From positions 3,307,673-3,371,672 of the forward strand of contig NZ_CP101717.1 of assembly GCF_030643825.1 (NCBI RefSeq): DNA of 64,000 nt, in the 5' to 3' direction. A program made the position numbers and the translations under genes. Position 1 is the stretch's first letter. Each line of letters begins with the position of its first letter. The notes under the pieces were generated by a model, which worked only from the letters and a program-made list of their open reading frames with translations, made no database searches and was not told the DNA's origin. This stretch comes from Salinispirillum sp. LH 10-3-1 (lineage in GTDB: Bacteria > Pseudomonadota > Gammaproteobacteria > Pseudomonadales > Natronospirillaceae). Shown here one piece after another: positions 1-7,899 of the stretch.

Positions 1-1
1 G

Positions 2-226
2 TACGTGGGCCACTTCAAATGCAACCTGCACCGCATTGCGGACTACCCGAACCTGAGTGAGTACTTACGTGAGCTGTATCAACAGCCGGGCGTGGCCGCA
101 ACAACGGATCTGACGCACATTAAGCGGCACTATTACTACAGTCACGACACTATCAACCCCACACGTGTGGTGCCTAAAGGCCCGGCGCTGGGATTGGATC
201 GACCGCATCGGCGCGGGGCGCTGTAA
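2..226 (+). CDS. yqjG: Glutathionyl-hydroquinone reductase, C-terminal fragment cut by the window edge
   Basis: Only the last 74 residues are in the window; the reading frame is open to base 2. The sequence (YVGHFKCNLHRI at the start, then DYPNL, LYQQPGV, HIKRHYY, SHDTINPT and a final GPALGL) is the conserved C-terminal helical end of the YqjG/ECM4 (Xi-class) glutathione transferases. These reduce glutathionyl-hydroquinones in the cytoplasm using glutathione and an N-terminal catalytic Cys, which lies outside the window. The stop is followed at once by the decayed aspartoacylase end described separately. The family call is firm; nothing can be said about the start or regulation. Confidence 0.9.
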   Translation, partial: YVGHFKCNLHRIADYPNLSEYLRELYQQPGVAATTDLTHIKRHYYYSHDTINPTRVVPKGPALGLDRPHRRGAL

Positions 227-300
227 GGTAACCTTTTCCATAAGGCTGACGCCGACGTTGCTGTCGTAGTAGGCCGATTCATCGGCAGTCTGCCAGTATC
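222..300 (-). pseudogene. Decayed 3'-end remnant of an aspartoacylase gene
   Basis: Read leftward, this stretch encodes ESAYYDSNVGVSLMEKVTLQRP. It matches the last residues of the intact aspartoacylase at 4273-5160 (EAAYYDRNIGVSLMDKITLKRP) almost position for position. The similarity is about 65-75 bases, fades upstream (in gene direction) of the ESAYYD codons, and the stop codon is lost, so it cannot be a gene. It abuts the end of the hydroquinone reductase gene. It is best read as the scar of a duplication, or of an older gene copy replaced or split when the 300-4270 block arrived. Confidence 0.75.
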
Positions 301-379
301 GGATCATAGGTCAAAATTGCTTAATGTTTGCACAGCACCCGCCGATAACCTGATGGCATAGACTACAAGGAGAACACCC

Positions 380-1198
380 ATGGAGATCAATAGCCCATTA
401 GGATTGCTGAACAGCGCCGATTTGCGCGATGTTACTCAGCAGGCCAATACGCAACTCAGTGGTATTGCTGTTAGAAAGGATCACCCCGTAGCACAGGCTG
501 CAAGCACGGGTAGCAACCCGGCGCCATCAGTCGTGTATCATGGCAATGACCCGAGCCTTCCACCTGTAGGAATGGACCTCGGCAGCTATGACAATATGCG
601 AATCTATAAAGAAATCAGTTCGCTGGGGCGGTCTGAAACTTCAGCCGAAAAAAGCGCACGCAACACTGAAGCAATGTCAACATATGGCCAAGCTACATAT
701 AAAATTGCCGAGGTCAAACGCCAATTCGATATGGCCTTGCACTCCGTACAGCGTGAGCAACCTAGCCTGATTGCGAAGAAGTGGGATTTTACGCTTGAAA
801 AGGATGGTTCGATTAAAGTGCTTGATCTGCGTAACCAACTCACACAGACAGAAAAAGGCTTGTTGACCCAAGCGTTAAATGAACCCGGCATGAAAGAGGC
901 CATGGCTGAATTTGCAGACACACTTATTCGTGCAATGGAATTAGAGCGCGGTCCTGTGGGCATAAAAGGTTCACTAGGACAGTATGACCTGAATCTAGAA
1001 AACTTTGGCGACATAATTCATATGCGCCAGATATTGGACGACCCTATCACTGGGCGTTTTCGTCTTGCCTATGAGCAGATGACCGATAAGAGCAACTTTG
1101 AAATGCTTTACTACTCCGTCTCTCTACACACTATCAGTAATCAGTTGCAGACTCGGGCTGAATCCATTCATACACCCAAAATGCTTCAAATACGTTAG
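380..1198 (+). CDS. Hypothetical protein of an orphan block
   Basis: A 272-residue soluble protein with no signal peptide or membrane segment; I do not recognise a family. The first 75 residues are low in structure (Gln, Ser, Pro, Asn rich). The rest is predicted helical, with a WDFTLEKDGSIKV stretch near residue 140 and the pattern LTQTEKGLLTQALN after it. The start is supported by AAGGAGA eight bases upstream of the ATG. It is convergent with the lipoprotein gene at 1253-2719, and the two share the hairpin at 1207-1242. Base composition is visibly more AT-rich than the metabolic genes further right, in keeping with acquired DNA. No function is proposed. Confidence 0.7.
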   Translation: MEINSPLGLLNSADLRDVTQQANTQLSGIAVRKDHPVAQAASTGSNPAPSVVYHGNDPSLPPVGMDLGSYDNMRIYKEISSLGRSETSAEKSARNTEAMSTYGQATYKIAEVKRQFDMALHSVQREQPSLIAKKWDFTLEKDGSIKVLDLRNQLTQTEKGLLTQALNEPGMKEAMAEFADTLIRAMELERGPVGIKGSLGQYDLNLENFGDIIHMRQILDDPITGRFRLAYEQMTDKSNFEMLYYSVSLHTISNQLQTRAESIHTPKMLQIR

Positions 1199-1206
1199 CA
1201 ATAAGC

Positions 1207-1242
1207 AGGGGCCAGATTATTTTTCTTATAGGTCTGGCCCCT
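1207..1242. terminator. Bidirectional hairpin terminator between convergent genes
   Basis: AGGGGCCAGA (1207-1216) pairs perfectly with TCTGGCCCCT (1233-1242) around an AT-rich 16-base loop. It lies 8 bases after the stop of the rightward gene and 10 bases before the stop codon of the leftward one, so it can end both transcripts. There is no long T tract on either side. Confidence 0.6.
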
Positions 1243-1252
1243 ACATAAGCTT

Positions 1253-2719
1253 CTAACCAAGCGATAGAAGCGTTTGTTTGCAAACATGACCCAAAGTCAC
1301 ATATGGAACTTGATCCCCGCCCACACCCACGTGATCCTCTGGAAAGGCCGCCGGGACGTCTATCCACCACCGCCCAACATAATAACTAGTTCGCCACGTT
1401 TGTGTTTTACCATTAACAAGTATTCCATGAGTAACTTCTGAAGCCCCAACTGGGTCACAGTCTGGCAGTACAATCAATCCTTCCGCCACACCATTTGAAT
1501 CAGTCCTGACTGTCTGGGTTCTGAAGCCGAAAGAAGAAGGCGATTCAGTTTTGAATTCAATATCCACTCCAGCCAAAGGTACCCCGCTTGAATCCTTAAT
1601 CCTAGCCTTCCAGCGCAGCTCATTGTGCACCTGAGTGACCAAATATGGAGAAGTAAATCCAAAGTTGATTCTCGCTAAGTTCTCGGTCGTCCAAGCATCG
1701 ACTTGATCTATAGAGTCAATCGTTGAACCTAGGTGCAGATAATACCAATGACCAGACCATGCAACACTTGGGTTCTGTCTCACACGGGCATAGAAACGCT
1801 GACTCGGCGAAAGCCCGGAAATGCGATATGCAGAATTGGCACTCAAGCCTTGCCAGCTAGATCCATCGAAGTACTCCAGCAGCCACTGTCCGGTATTCAA
1901 CGCATCTTCTAGCTCTAAGCTTATATTTTGGCCGCGTAACGACTCAAAGTAGTAATAATCCACATCATTAGGATTATCTATGTTGCCTGGCACGCTATTA
2001 CGTCCGTCAGGTAACCCGGTTGCATCTAGGAATGTATCGTTAGGCTCGTAGGGGTCAACATTGGTGTTTACTGCTGCGCCGAACACCACGGTACCCCCAT
2101 CTCCGCTGTGTGCCGGCATCCACATGTAATAGTGCCCTGGTTCAGTGAACGCCAGCACTGAATCTTGAGTGCCACTGCTTTGGGAAATACCATGGCTACT
2201 GAAATTGCCAAATCCATCATCCTCCAAGACTTCCAGCGACATCTGGCGATTGGCATTCTGCTGCAAAATGAAAAACTCCGTACGACTTCGGTCATTTATC
2301 GCAAAGTAAACACAATAATTTTGACCCGCCACTGGGGTAAGATTATAAGCAGTGTTTATATTCAACTCAGTACAAACAGGCGTGTAGCTTGAGCTTACTG
2401 CTTGATTACGAGCGCTCAGAATTGAAGACTCAGCATCATCCGTATTTGGAGTCATACTTGAAGTGTCCGGGGTCGAAAATTCTCTTGGCGGCCTACTGCT
2501 TTCCACTTGCTCGATAGTCACCGTTCCACTGGTAATAATAAGCTCATCCATCGTTAGATTACGTTTCTTCTCGGCCACTCTGTTAAAAGTGACCGAAGAT
2601 AATGGCGTTACATTTCCTCCATCGATTAAATCCACCATCCCGTTTTCTTTTTTGCTTTCTGGGTTACACCCAGCAATCATCAGTGCACATAAAATTGGTA
2701 ATGCAATGTGTTTTCGCAT
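1253..2719 (-). CDS. Predicted lipoprotein with pre-peptidase-like and Ig-like domains
   Basis: A 488-residue exported protein of unknown role. The N-terminus MRKHIALPILCALMIAGC is a lipoprotein signal with lipobox IAGC, so the mature protein should be lipid-anchored at Cys18. A region starting around DPYEPNDTFLDA, followed by DVDYYYFE, resembles a bacterial pre-peptidase C-terminal (PPC) domain. The C-terminal quarter (WKARIKDSSGVPLAGVDIEF, then TVRTDSNGVAEG) resembles a Big_1-type immunoglobulin-like domain. I chose the ATG at 2719 over the upstream TTG (2740) because GAGGGAAAGG lies just before it and because it gives a normal signal peptide. Such domains are typical of secreted adhesive or enzyme-associated proteins; no catalytic motif is visible. 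Confidence 0.7.
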   Translation of the reverse strand: MRKHIALPILCALMIAGCNPESKKENGMVDLIDGGNVTPLSSVTFNRVAEKKRNLTMDELIITSGTVTIEQVESSRPPREFSTPDTSSMTPNTDDAESSILSARNQAVSSSYTPVCTELNINTAYNLTPVAGQNYCVYFAINDRSRTEFFILQQNANRQMSLEVLEDDGFGNFSSHGISQSSGTQDSVLAFTEPGHYYMWMPAHSGDGGTVVFGAAVNTNVDPYEPNDTFLDATGLPDGRNSVPGNIDNPNDVDYYYFESLRGQNISLELEDALNTGQWLLEYFDGSSWQGLSANSAYRISGLSPSQRFYARVRQNPSVAWSGHWYYLHLGSTIDSIDQVDAWTTENLARINFGFTSPYLVTQVHNELRWKARIKDSSGVPLAGVDIEFKTESPSSFGFRTQTVRTDSNGVAEGLIVLPDCDPVGASEVTHGILVNGKTQTWRTSYYVGRWWIDVPAAFPEDHVGVGGDQVPYVTLGHVCKQTLLSLG

Positions 2720-3032
2720 TTTCCTTTCCCTCAATTTCAATTGAATTAGGTTTCCTTAAGCAAATGAATTGCTTTGCAGGTACATTTCAAACCCATGCAA
2801 GGCAAAAATAGCAGGGATATCATATAGCATAAAATTTTTATTTATGGTTCACCGGGTATAACACGTCTACTTTTTAATGAACAAGCATTGAACACGGCAA
2901 ACGAATATTTCTTCAATATCTGTCAAGTCAGAGAGGATAACTCGATGGGGGCCTTGCTGAACAGCTTTACTTATCAATAAGCATTCTCAATAGGTTGAAA
3001 TGAAGGGCGCTGAAAGCAGCGCCTTTCATTTA
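2720..3032. other. AT-rich intergenic region
   Basis: This gap carries the upstream region of the leftward lipoprotein gene. It is clearly AT-rich around 2800-2960, has no convincing open frame, and holds only one defined structure, the terminator hairpin at 3003-3026. A promoter for the lipoprotein is expected here but I cannot single one out. Confidence 0.4.
3003..3026 (-). terminator. Hairpin terminator after the 3033-4205 gene
   Basis: GCGCTG (3007-3012 region) pairs with CAGCGC across an AAAG loop, extended by AAG/CTT to a stem of about 10 pairs with one G-T wobble. It starts seven bases after the stop codon of the leftward gene. T-rich sequence follows on both strands. Confidence 0.6.
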
Positions 3033-4205
3033 TCATTCCTCAAGGAAGGAGTGCATAAAGCGGATCAGATTTTCATAGCCAGTGTCCCAATCGCTTGCTA
3101 TGGCAGAAAGATAAAACGCCTCAGGGTTGTGCGGGCTTAATTGGGCAAATGCTTCCCGATCAAAATCACCGATGGCACGCTGCATAGTGTGTGCTCCCAG
3201 TGACACAGCAGACTGATAAAAGGATGCCATCGCTACTTCGTTAACTGTGATACGCGAAGGGTTAACTTGATCCGTGGTTATACCAATATCCCTAAGCACC
3301 CCATCATGTGTGGTATTTAATTTAAACCGCAGATCAGAAGATGAATACAGACTTTGATTTACCTCAATTTGGTTGATAAAAGCGTCTACATCGCTTTGCC
3401 GTAAAGCCTGATCGGTATTGAAGGAATTAATCATGGCATCCAGGCTTTCCATAATCGGCGCTAAACCTTCCCACGCTGCTTGAGAGATATCACCCTGAGT
3501 CTCCATGGTAAAGGTTAACGAGCGAGACATGCCTGTGCGTGGATCCTCATGACCTGAGTAACCTGTAGCTTCGTTAATGAATTCGTCTATAGATAGTTTG
3601 ATATTGATGGTACCGCCATCGACCGTTTGTAGGCTGAAGCTGATCTCTGGCATGTGGTAATAACGGCTTAGTGTTGTACTGTCTCTATATACAATACCCT
3701 CATCGGAGAATACTTCCATCCCATGAACATCACCCATTTCCACACGTGAGCGCAAAGTCAGGCTCTCTACATCGCCATCGTACGCACCCAGCAGGGCCAG
3801 ACTCTGGCTAAGATTAATGTCGCGTTTGGCACCGAGTTCCAGAAGGCTTTCCAAGCTGCCCGATGAGTTGACGGGCTGGTCGTTCACCTTGGCTTCAACC
3901 ATGGTTCGACGCAAATCGAGGTCCGGGTTAGCCGCAATGGATGGGATGTCTTGCCTGACCATCACACCCGGCTGCGGTTTAAAGTTGAGCACGGTAGGCT
4001 TAGGTTCGGGTGGCGGCTCCGGCGGGGCGATGGTTACAACAACACCGCTGCGTTTACTGTTGGCCGACCCACGCAATTTTTCAACGGCAGCCGAGTGTTC
4101 AGCACCTTCCAATACTCGGCCTGAATGTTGAGCATCCTGCGCTCTAAGTCTTTCTGTCCCTTCTTTGGCTATGCCGGCAAAGGCACCGTAGTAGTGGTCC
4201 ATCAT
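3033..4205 (-). CDS. Hypothetical protein with a Pro-rich linker, orphan block
   Basis: A 390-residue soluble protein I cannot place in a family. It has a basic and charged N-terminal stretch, a proline linker near residues 60-70 (APPEPPPEPKP), and a mixed alpha/beta remainder. This includes an ISFSLQTVDGGTINIKLSIDEF segment and a helical C-terminus with FYLSAIASDWD. No signal peptide or membrane span is seen. The start is ATG-ATG at 4205 with GGAGG nine bases upstream. It ends at the hairpin 3003-3026. Together with the genes at 380 and 1253 it forms the AT-richer block lying between the two copies of the aspartoacylase end. Confidence 0.7.
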   Translation of the reverse strand: MMDHYYGAFAGIAKEGTERLRAQDAQHSGRVLEGAEHSAAVEKLRGSANSKRSGVVVTIAPPEPPPEPKPTVLNFKPQPGVMVRQDIPSIAANPDLDLRRTMVEAKVNDQPVNSSGSLESLLELGAKRDINLSQSLALLGAYDGDVESLTLRSRVEMGDVHGMEVFSDEGIVYRDSTTLSRYYHMPEISFSLQTVDGGTINIKLSIDEFINEATGYSGHEDPRTGMSRSLTFTMETQGDISQAAWEGLAPIMESLDAMINSFNTDQALRQSDVDAFINQIEVNQSLYSSSDLRFKLNTTHDGVLRDIGITTDQVNPSRITVNEVAMASFYQSAVSLGAHTMQRAIGDFDREAFAQLSPHNPEAFYLSAIASDWDTGYENLIRFMHSFLEE

Positions 4206-4272
4206 CCTTATCTACCTCCATTAAGCACTTTCACTGCTTCAATAGAGGTTGTCGGCGCTTATTGGTTAAGCT

Positions 4273-5160
4273 TTAACGAGGCCGCTTTAAGGTAATCTTG
4301 TCCATCAGGCTGACGCCGATGTTGCGGTCGTAATACGCCGCTTCATTGACGAAGGCGAGGTAGTGCGTGCGCGCCCCTTCGAACAATACGTCCTTGCCAT
4401 CGAAGGTGACAAACAGCGGGTCGCCGGGGTTGATCGGTTGGTAGTCCTGATCCTGTACGTTCGGGTGCACCATGCCCCAACGGCGGCCGTCGCTGCTTTC
4501 GGGCAATTTAACGATGTCGACGAATTGGTAGGCTTCAAACTGCTCGGGCAGCTCGGGAATGTCATCGCGGTTCACGCAGTCGATGTAGTCGAGCGCGTGC
4601 AAGGTAGCGCGGCGCGTCAGGTCGTACACATCGGCGCGCAGCAGGCCTTGCGGCGTGGCACCCACTTCAATCAATAAGCCGTTTTGCCGCCCAAGGCTGG
4701 CCAGAAAGTAGTCGTCGAGGCGGTTTTTAGGCTCGTAAAACAACACGGCTTCCGGCATGTGTTGTTTGATGTAGAACGCCATGCCAATCAGCAGGGGAGA
4801 GTCTTCCGAAATAACCAGCGTTAACCCCATGTTGGCGGTGGTGGTGTGGAGGTCGATGACGAAATCCACCCGCGGGTCTTCTTTCGGGCCTAACAAATGG
4901 TTAATCGCCTTGGCGCGGCTTTGCTCGTAGTTGGTCAAGGCGTGGTCGTTCAAGTCTTCCAAGGCAAACTGGCGGTTCAGGTCCTGATCCAAATAGCGCT
5001 TCATCACCCGATTGGCTTGCGGATTGGCAAACAGCAATTCGGTGGCAAAGGAGCCCCGCATCACTTCTTCCGGGCGTGACTGCCAATACTGCACCAAATG
5101 AACACCGGTGATTTCATTGCCGTGCGTACCGCCAACAATGGCGACCTGCTGGATGGACAT
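4273..5160 (-). CDS. Aspartoacylase (AspA/AstE family zinc deacylase)
   Basis: A 295-residue cytoplasmic zinc enzyme of the succinylglutamate desuccinylase/aspartoacylase branch of the M14 carboxypeptidase fold. It is expected to hydrolyse N-acetyl-aspartate or a related N-acyl amino acid to free aspartate. Visible motifs are GGTHGNE (zinc His and Glu), the DLNRQF arginine segment, DLHTTTANMG with the third zinc ligand, and LIEVGATPQG with the catalytic Glu. The start is the ATG at 5160, preceded by AAGAGG; the longer frame to 5208 runs into a REP-like sequence. It is followed upstream by the oxygenase and isoaspartyl-dipeptidase homologue genes, all leftward. Its last 25 codons are echoed at 222-300. 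AspA rather than AstE is suggested by overall pattern and context only. Confidence 0.9.
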   Translation of the reverse strand: MSIQQVAIVGGTHGNEITGVHLVQYWQSRPEEVMRGSFATELLFANPQANRVMKRYLDQDLNRQFALEDLNDHALTNYEQSRAKAINHLLGPKEDPRVDFVIDLHTTTANMGLTLVISEDSPLLIGMAFYIKQHMPEAVLFYEPKNRLDDYFLASLGRQNGLLIEVGATPQGLLRADVYDLTRRATLHALDYIDCVNRDDIPELPEQFEAYQFVDIVKLPESSDGRRWGMVHPNVQDQDYQPINPGDPLFVTFDGKDVLFEGARTHYLAFVNEAAYYDRNIGVSLMDKITLKRPR

Positions 5161-5199
5161 GATGAGCCTCTTGTTTGGGTTGTGGGCGTGCGGCGGGTG

Positions 5200-5242
5200 T
5201 AAACACACCGCACTACGGTGCAGAGAGCTGCGCTCCTACGAT
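5200..5242. repeat. REP-like extragenic palindrome
   Basis: The stretch containing GTGCAGAGAGCTGCGCTCCTACG resembles, on the opposite strand, the TGTAGGAGCG-type REP sequences of Pseudomonas-like genomes. The AGAGNGCTGCGCTCCTACG core recurs at 60236-60254. It lies between the aspartoacylase start and the oxygenase stop. Confidence 0.5.
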
Positions 5243-5254
5243 AAACAGCCTGCC

Positions 5255-6184
5255 TTATTTCAGCAAGCCTATCTCGCGCAGACGCTCTTCCAAGTATTCA
5301 TTGGCGGTAATGGGCGGGTAGCGCTTTGGGTTCTCTGGCGTTACGCATTCCGGTAGGGCATCCAGCGAAACATCCGGATTAGGGTGCAAAAAGAAGGGGA
5401 TAGAATACCGGCTTTGGCGCGCCGCTTCGCCTTCTGGATTGACTACACGGTGCGTGGTGCTGGGCAATACGTGATTGGTTAAGCGTTGCAGCATATCGCC
5501 AATGTTCACAATGATGGTGCCCGGAATGATGGAGATGGGCACCCATTCGCCACGTTGACTGAGCACTTCCAGGCCGCTCTGACGGGAGCCGACCAACAAG
5601 GTAATCAGGTTGATGTCTTCGTGCGCCGCCGCTCGGACGCTGCGGGTGCCTTCGTCGATGACGGGCGGATAATGCAGCGGCCGTAAGATGCTGTTGCCGC
5701 TGTCGACCTTGTCGTCAAAGTAGTTTTCGTCTTGACCGAGGTACAAGGCCAACGCCCGCAATACGTCGCGACCCAAGTTATCCAAGGCATCGTACAGCTT
5801 TAATAGAACGGCCTTAAATTCCGGCAGTTCTTCCGGCCAGGCATTCGGCAACAATTGCGGAAAGCGCGGAGTACCGTCCACTTCACGTCCGACGTGCCAG
5901 AATTCTTTCAGATCAACATGGGCCGCGCCCTTGGCGACTTCCACACCGAGCGGTGTGTAGCCGCGCGCACCACCGTACGAGCTTTTATAGCGCAGTTTGG
6001 TCGCTTCCGGCAGGGCAAAAAAACGCTCCGACACGGCTAAGGCTTCAGTAATTAACTCGGGCGCAATGCCGTGCCCGGTAATACCCGCAAACCCCCACTC
6101 CGCGTAGGCATCGCCCAGTTCTTGCACGAAATCGTGGCGATCGGTGTGAAAGCGATTAATGTCGAGCGTCGGTATCTGCGTCAT
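5255..6184 (-). CDS. 2-oxoglutarate/Fe(II)-dependent oxygenase, isopenicillin N synthase-like
   Basis: A 309-residue non-heme iron oxygenase. The N-terminal part (IPTLDINRF, then WGFAGITGHGI, RFFALPEATK) is the DIOX_N domain. The C-terminal jelly roll has the iron triad HED (in AAHEDINLITLL) and the distal His in THRVVNP, with the 2-oxoglutarate-binding Arg in RYSIPFF. Members hydroxylate or desaturate small molecules or peptides using O2, usually with 2-oxoglutarate; the substrate is not predictable from sequence. It is 94 bases upstream of the aspartoacylase gene and 89 bases downstream of the isoaspartyl-dipeptidase homologue in the same direction, suggesting action on an aspartyl compound. 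The ribosome site before the ATG is weak. Confidence 0.9.
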   Translation of the reverse strand: MTQIPTLDINRFHTDRHDFVQELGDAYAEWGFAGITGHGIAPELITEALAVSERFFALPEATKLRYKSSYGGARGYTPLGVEVAKGAAHVDLKEFWHVGREVDGTPRFPQLLPNAWPEELPEFKAVLLKLYDALDNLGRDVLRALALYLGQDENYFDDKVDSGNSILRPLHYPPVIDEGTRSVRAAAHEDINLITLLVGSRQSGLEVLSQRGEWVPISIIPGTIIVNIGDMLQRLTNHVLPSTTHRVVNPEGEAARQSRYSIPFFLHPNPDVSLDALPECVTPENPKRYPPITANEYLEERLREIGLLK

Positions 6185-6273
6185 AGGGTTTTTCCAATAG
6201 CGGTCACTGAGTTAATGGAGACGTCTTGGTGCACTGGAGGCGCATGTTAACGCCGCCCGTACAAGCGCAGTTT

Positions 6274-7449
6274 TTAAACGACCTCAGTCGGCCAGCGGCG
6301 CACAACTCCACGGGTAATGGTGCCCAGCACCTGATGATCTTTCGACCACAGCAGCAAGTCGGCATCTACCCCGGATTTTAACCGACCTTTGTGCCACAAG
6401 CCCAGCGCATTCGCGGGGTTGAGTGTGGCGGTTTGCAACATACTGGAAAAGTTCAGGCCTACGTCTGAGCAGCCTCGGCGAATAGCGTCAGCCATGCTGT
6501 CCAAGCGCCCCATGTCGACGCGCACGAAACGACCTTGCGCATCAAACTCGGGCAAGCTGGCATAGGCATCACTGGAAATAGTGAGCTGACTGATGGACAC
6601 CCCAGCCGCCAGTGCGCGGGCGACTGCGTCAGGGCTGTCGATATCGCCGTCGGCCAACAGGCTTTCGTTGTTACTGGCGGTGAAGTCGATCATGCCGCCG
6701 CCTTTAGCGAACACAAAACCCTGCTTTAATAAGGCTTCATGGCGGTTGATGTGTGTGGGGTAGAAATGGCTCAGTTTTACCGGGTAGCGTTCGGCCGCTT
6801 CGTGCAGGGTGCGTAAGCCAGAATCGTGGTCGCCAACGTGAATACTCAGTACGCCTTTCTTGCCAGACAACATGGCGCCAACGCGCACTTCGGCGGCCAG
6901 CCGTGCCAATTCTTCCACCGAGGGGTGGCTGCCTCGGTGGTCCGCAATGGCCAATTCGCCCACGCCGATGACGTCGGGAATATAGGCAATATCGGTCTGT
7001 ACACTGCCGGTCAGAGTTTTGATCGGTAAGTGGTAGCTGCCAGAATAGATGTAGGCGCTAACCCCTTGGCTTTGCAGATAGCGAGCATGCCCCAGCATAT
7101 CGGCGTGGGTGCGATGAATGGCATCGGTGCCCAGCGCGCCGGTGACGGTGGTGACACCGCTGGTCCAGGCGTCTTCGGCCGGCATAAAGGGCATACGTGT
7201 ACTGTAACCGCCTTCGCCACCACCACCGGTGATGTGGGTTAAGGAATCAACCAAACCAGGGGTTACAGGTAAGCCGCTGGCGTCCAATTCAACCAAATCA
7301 GGAATGCCGGACACGGCAATACCTTGGCCCATGGATACGACCCGCCCGGCCAGCACCAATATGTCCAAACGCCCCATGCGTTCGGGGGCATAGACATCGG
7401 CATTGCGTAGAAGCAGATTACCGGACTCCGTGGATGTACTCACACTCAT
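6274..7449 (-). CDS. iadA: Isoaspartyl dipeptidase homologue (amidohydrolase, M38), altered metal site
   Basis: A 391-residue TIM-barrel amidohydrolase matching isoaspartyl dipeptidase over its full length. The family cleaves beta-aspartyl dipeptides from damaged proteins or from cyanophycin-type material. The glycine-rich GGGGEGG with the substrate-binding Glu is present, as are the histidines in LSIHVGDH and YPTHINR and the catalytic Asp in ISSDAY. However, the first metal motif HxH reads LTH (DSLTHITGG), so one expected metal ligand is leucine, and the bridging position usually occupied by a carboxylated Lys reads Glu in GVGELAIADH. The start is the ATG at 7449, because AGGAG precedes it by six bases; the ORF could extend to 7464. 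It is divergent from the amino-acid importer. Confidence 0.85.
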   Translation of the reverse strand: MSVSTSTESGNLLLRNADVYAPERMGRLDILVLAGRVVSMGQGIAVSGIPDLVELDASGLPVTPGLVDSLTHITGGGGEGGYSTRMPFMPAEDAWTSGVTTVTGALGTDAIHRTHADMLGHARYLQSQGVSAYIYSGSYHLPIKTLTGSVQTDIAYIPDVIGVGELAIADHRGSHPSVEELARLAAEVRVGAMLSGKKGVLSIHVGDHDSGLRTLHEAAERYPVKLSHFYPTHINRHEALLKQGFVFAKGGGMIDFTASNNESLLADGDIDSPDAVARALAAGVSISQLTISSDAYASLPEFDAQGRFVRVDMGRLDSMADAIRRGCSDVGLNFSSMLQTATLNPANALGLWHKGRLKSGVDADLLLWSKDHQVLGTITRGVVRRWPTEVV

Positions 7450-7567
7450 GCTATCTCCTGTCATACGCAGGTCGCGTATACTATTATGCGTACTGGCGGT
7501 GCTGTTCTTAAAAGAGAAGTGTGCTTAACCGCCAGTGACTTTTTTTATCAGTGACACAACATACCAG

Positions 7568-7611
7568 TTTGAAAAATTTTTTCGTGCGCAAAACTCACGA
7601 AATTCTTCAAA
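7568..7611. promoter_or_regulatory. Palindrome, candidate operator (TTTGAARAATT half-sites)
   Basis: TTTGAAAAATT at 7568-7578 and, on the opposite strand, TTTGAAGAATT at 7601-7611 face each other. The symmetry continues into TTCGTG/CACGAA, with three extra T on the left arm. This could be a regulator site or a cruciform; its place between divergent genes favours the former. Confidence 0.5.
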
Positions 7612-7863
7612 TTTGCGACAGACACCTGCACATTTCTGGCTCGGTGGTTGCATTAGCACTGGTTTGAAACAAAGATAAGCGCCAAGATGCGCTAAACAAG
7701 CACAAAAAAATTCTAAAACAGGGGTTGTCTACCTGAGCTGGCGGTAAGCCGATGCTCACCGACCTCGTAGGGATGGCGCAAAAGGAATAGATCGCGTTAC
7801 GCACGCTCCAACAGTGAATCTCTGTACACCGAGACGGTCATTGGAGTTCACGCGCCCACCTGT

Positions 7864-7874
7864 TTTGAAGAATT
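7864..7874 (+). promoter_or_regulatory. Third copy of the TTTGAAGAATT motif before the importer
   Basis: TTTGAAGAATT lies 25 bases upstream of the importer ATPase start codon and is identical to the inner-strand motif at 7601-7611. This is where a repressor would block the operon. Confidence 0.4.
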
Positions 7875-7899
7875 CTGGCCTATAAACAGTGGAGTATCC

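Larger units (their letters stand above)
7450..7899. promoter_or_regulatory. Divergent regulatory region of iadA and the amino-acid importer
   Basis: About 450 bases without a credible gene. It holds a long imperfect palindrome at 7568-7611 and a third copy of the same 11-base motif at 7864-7874 (see separate entries). No clear sigma-70 promoter stands out for either direction. The importer ATPase start has TGGAG eight bases before the ATG. Confidence 0.5.

Noticed and set aside
7607-7804. 65-codon open frame in the iadA-importer intergenic region
   Set aside because: No ribosome site, starts at the far side of the operator palindrome and has no protein-like features.
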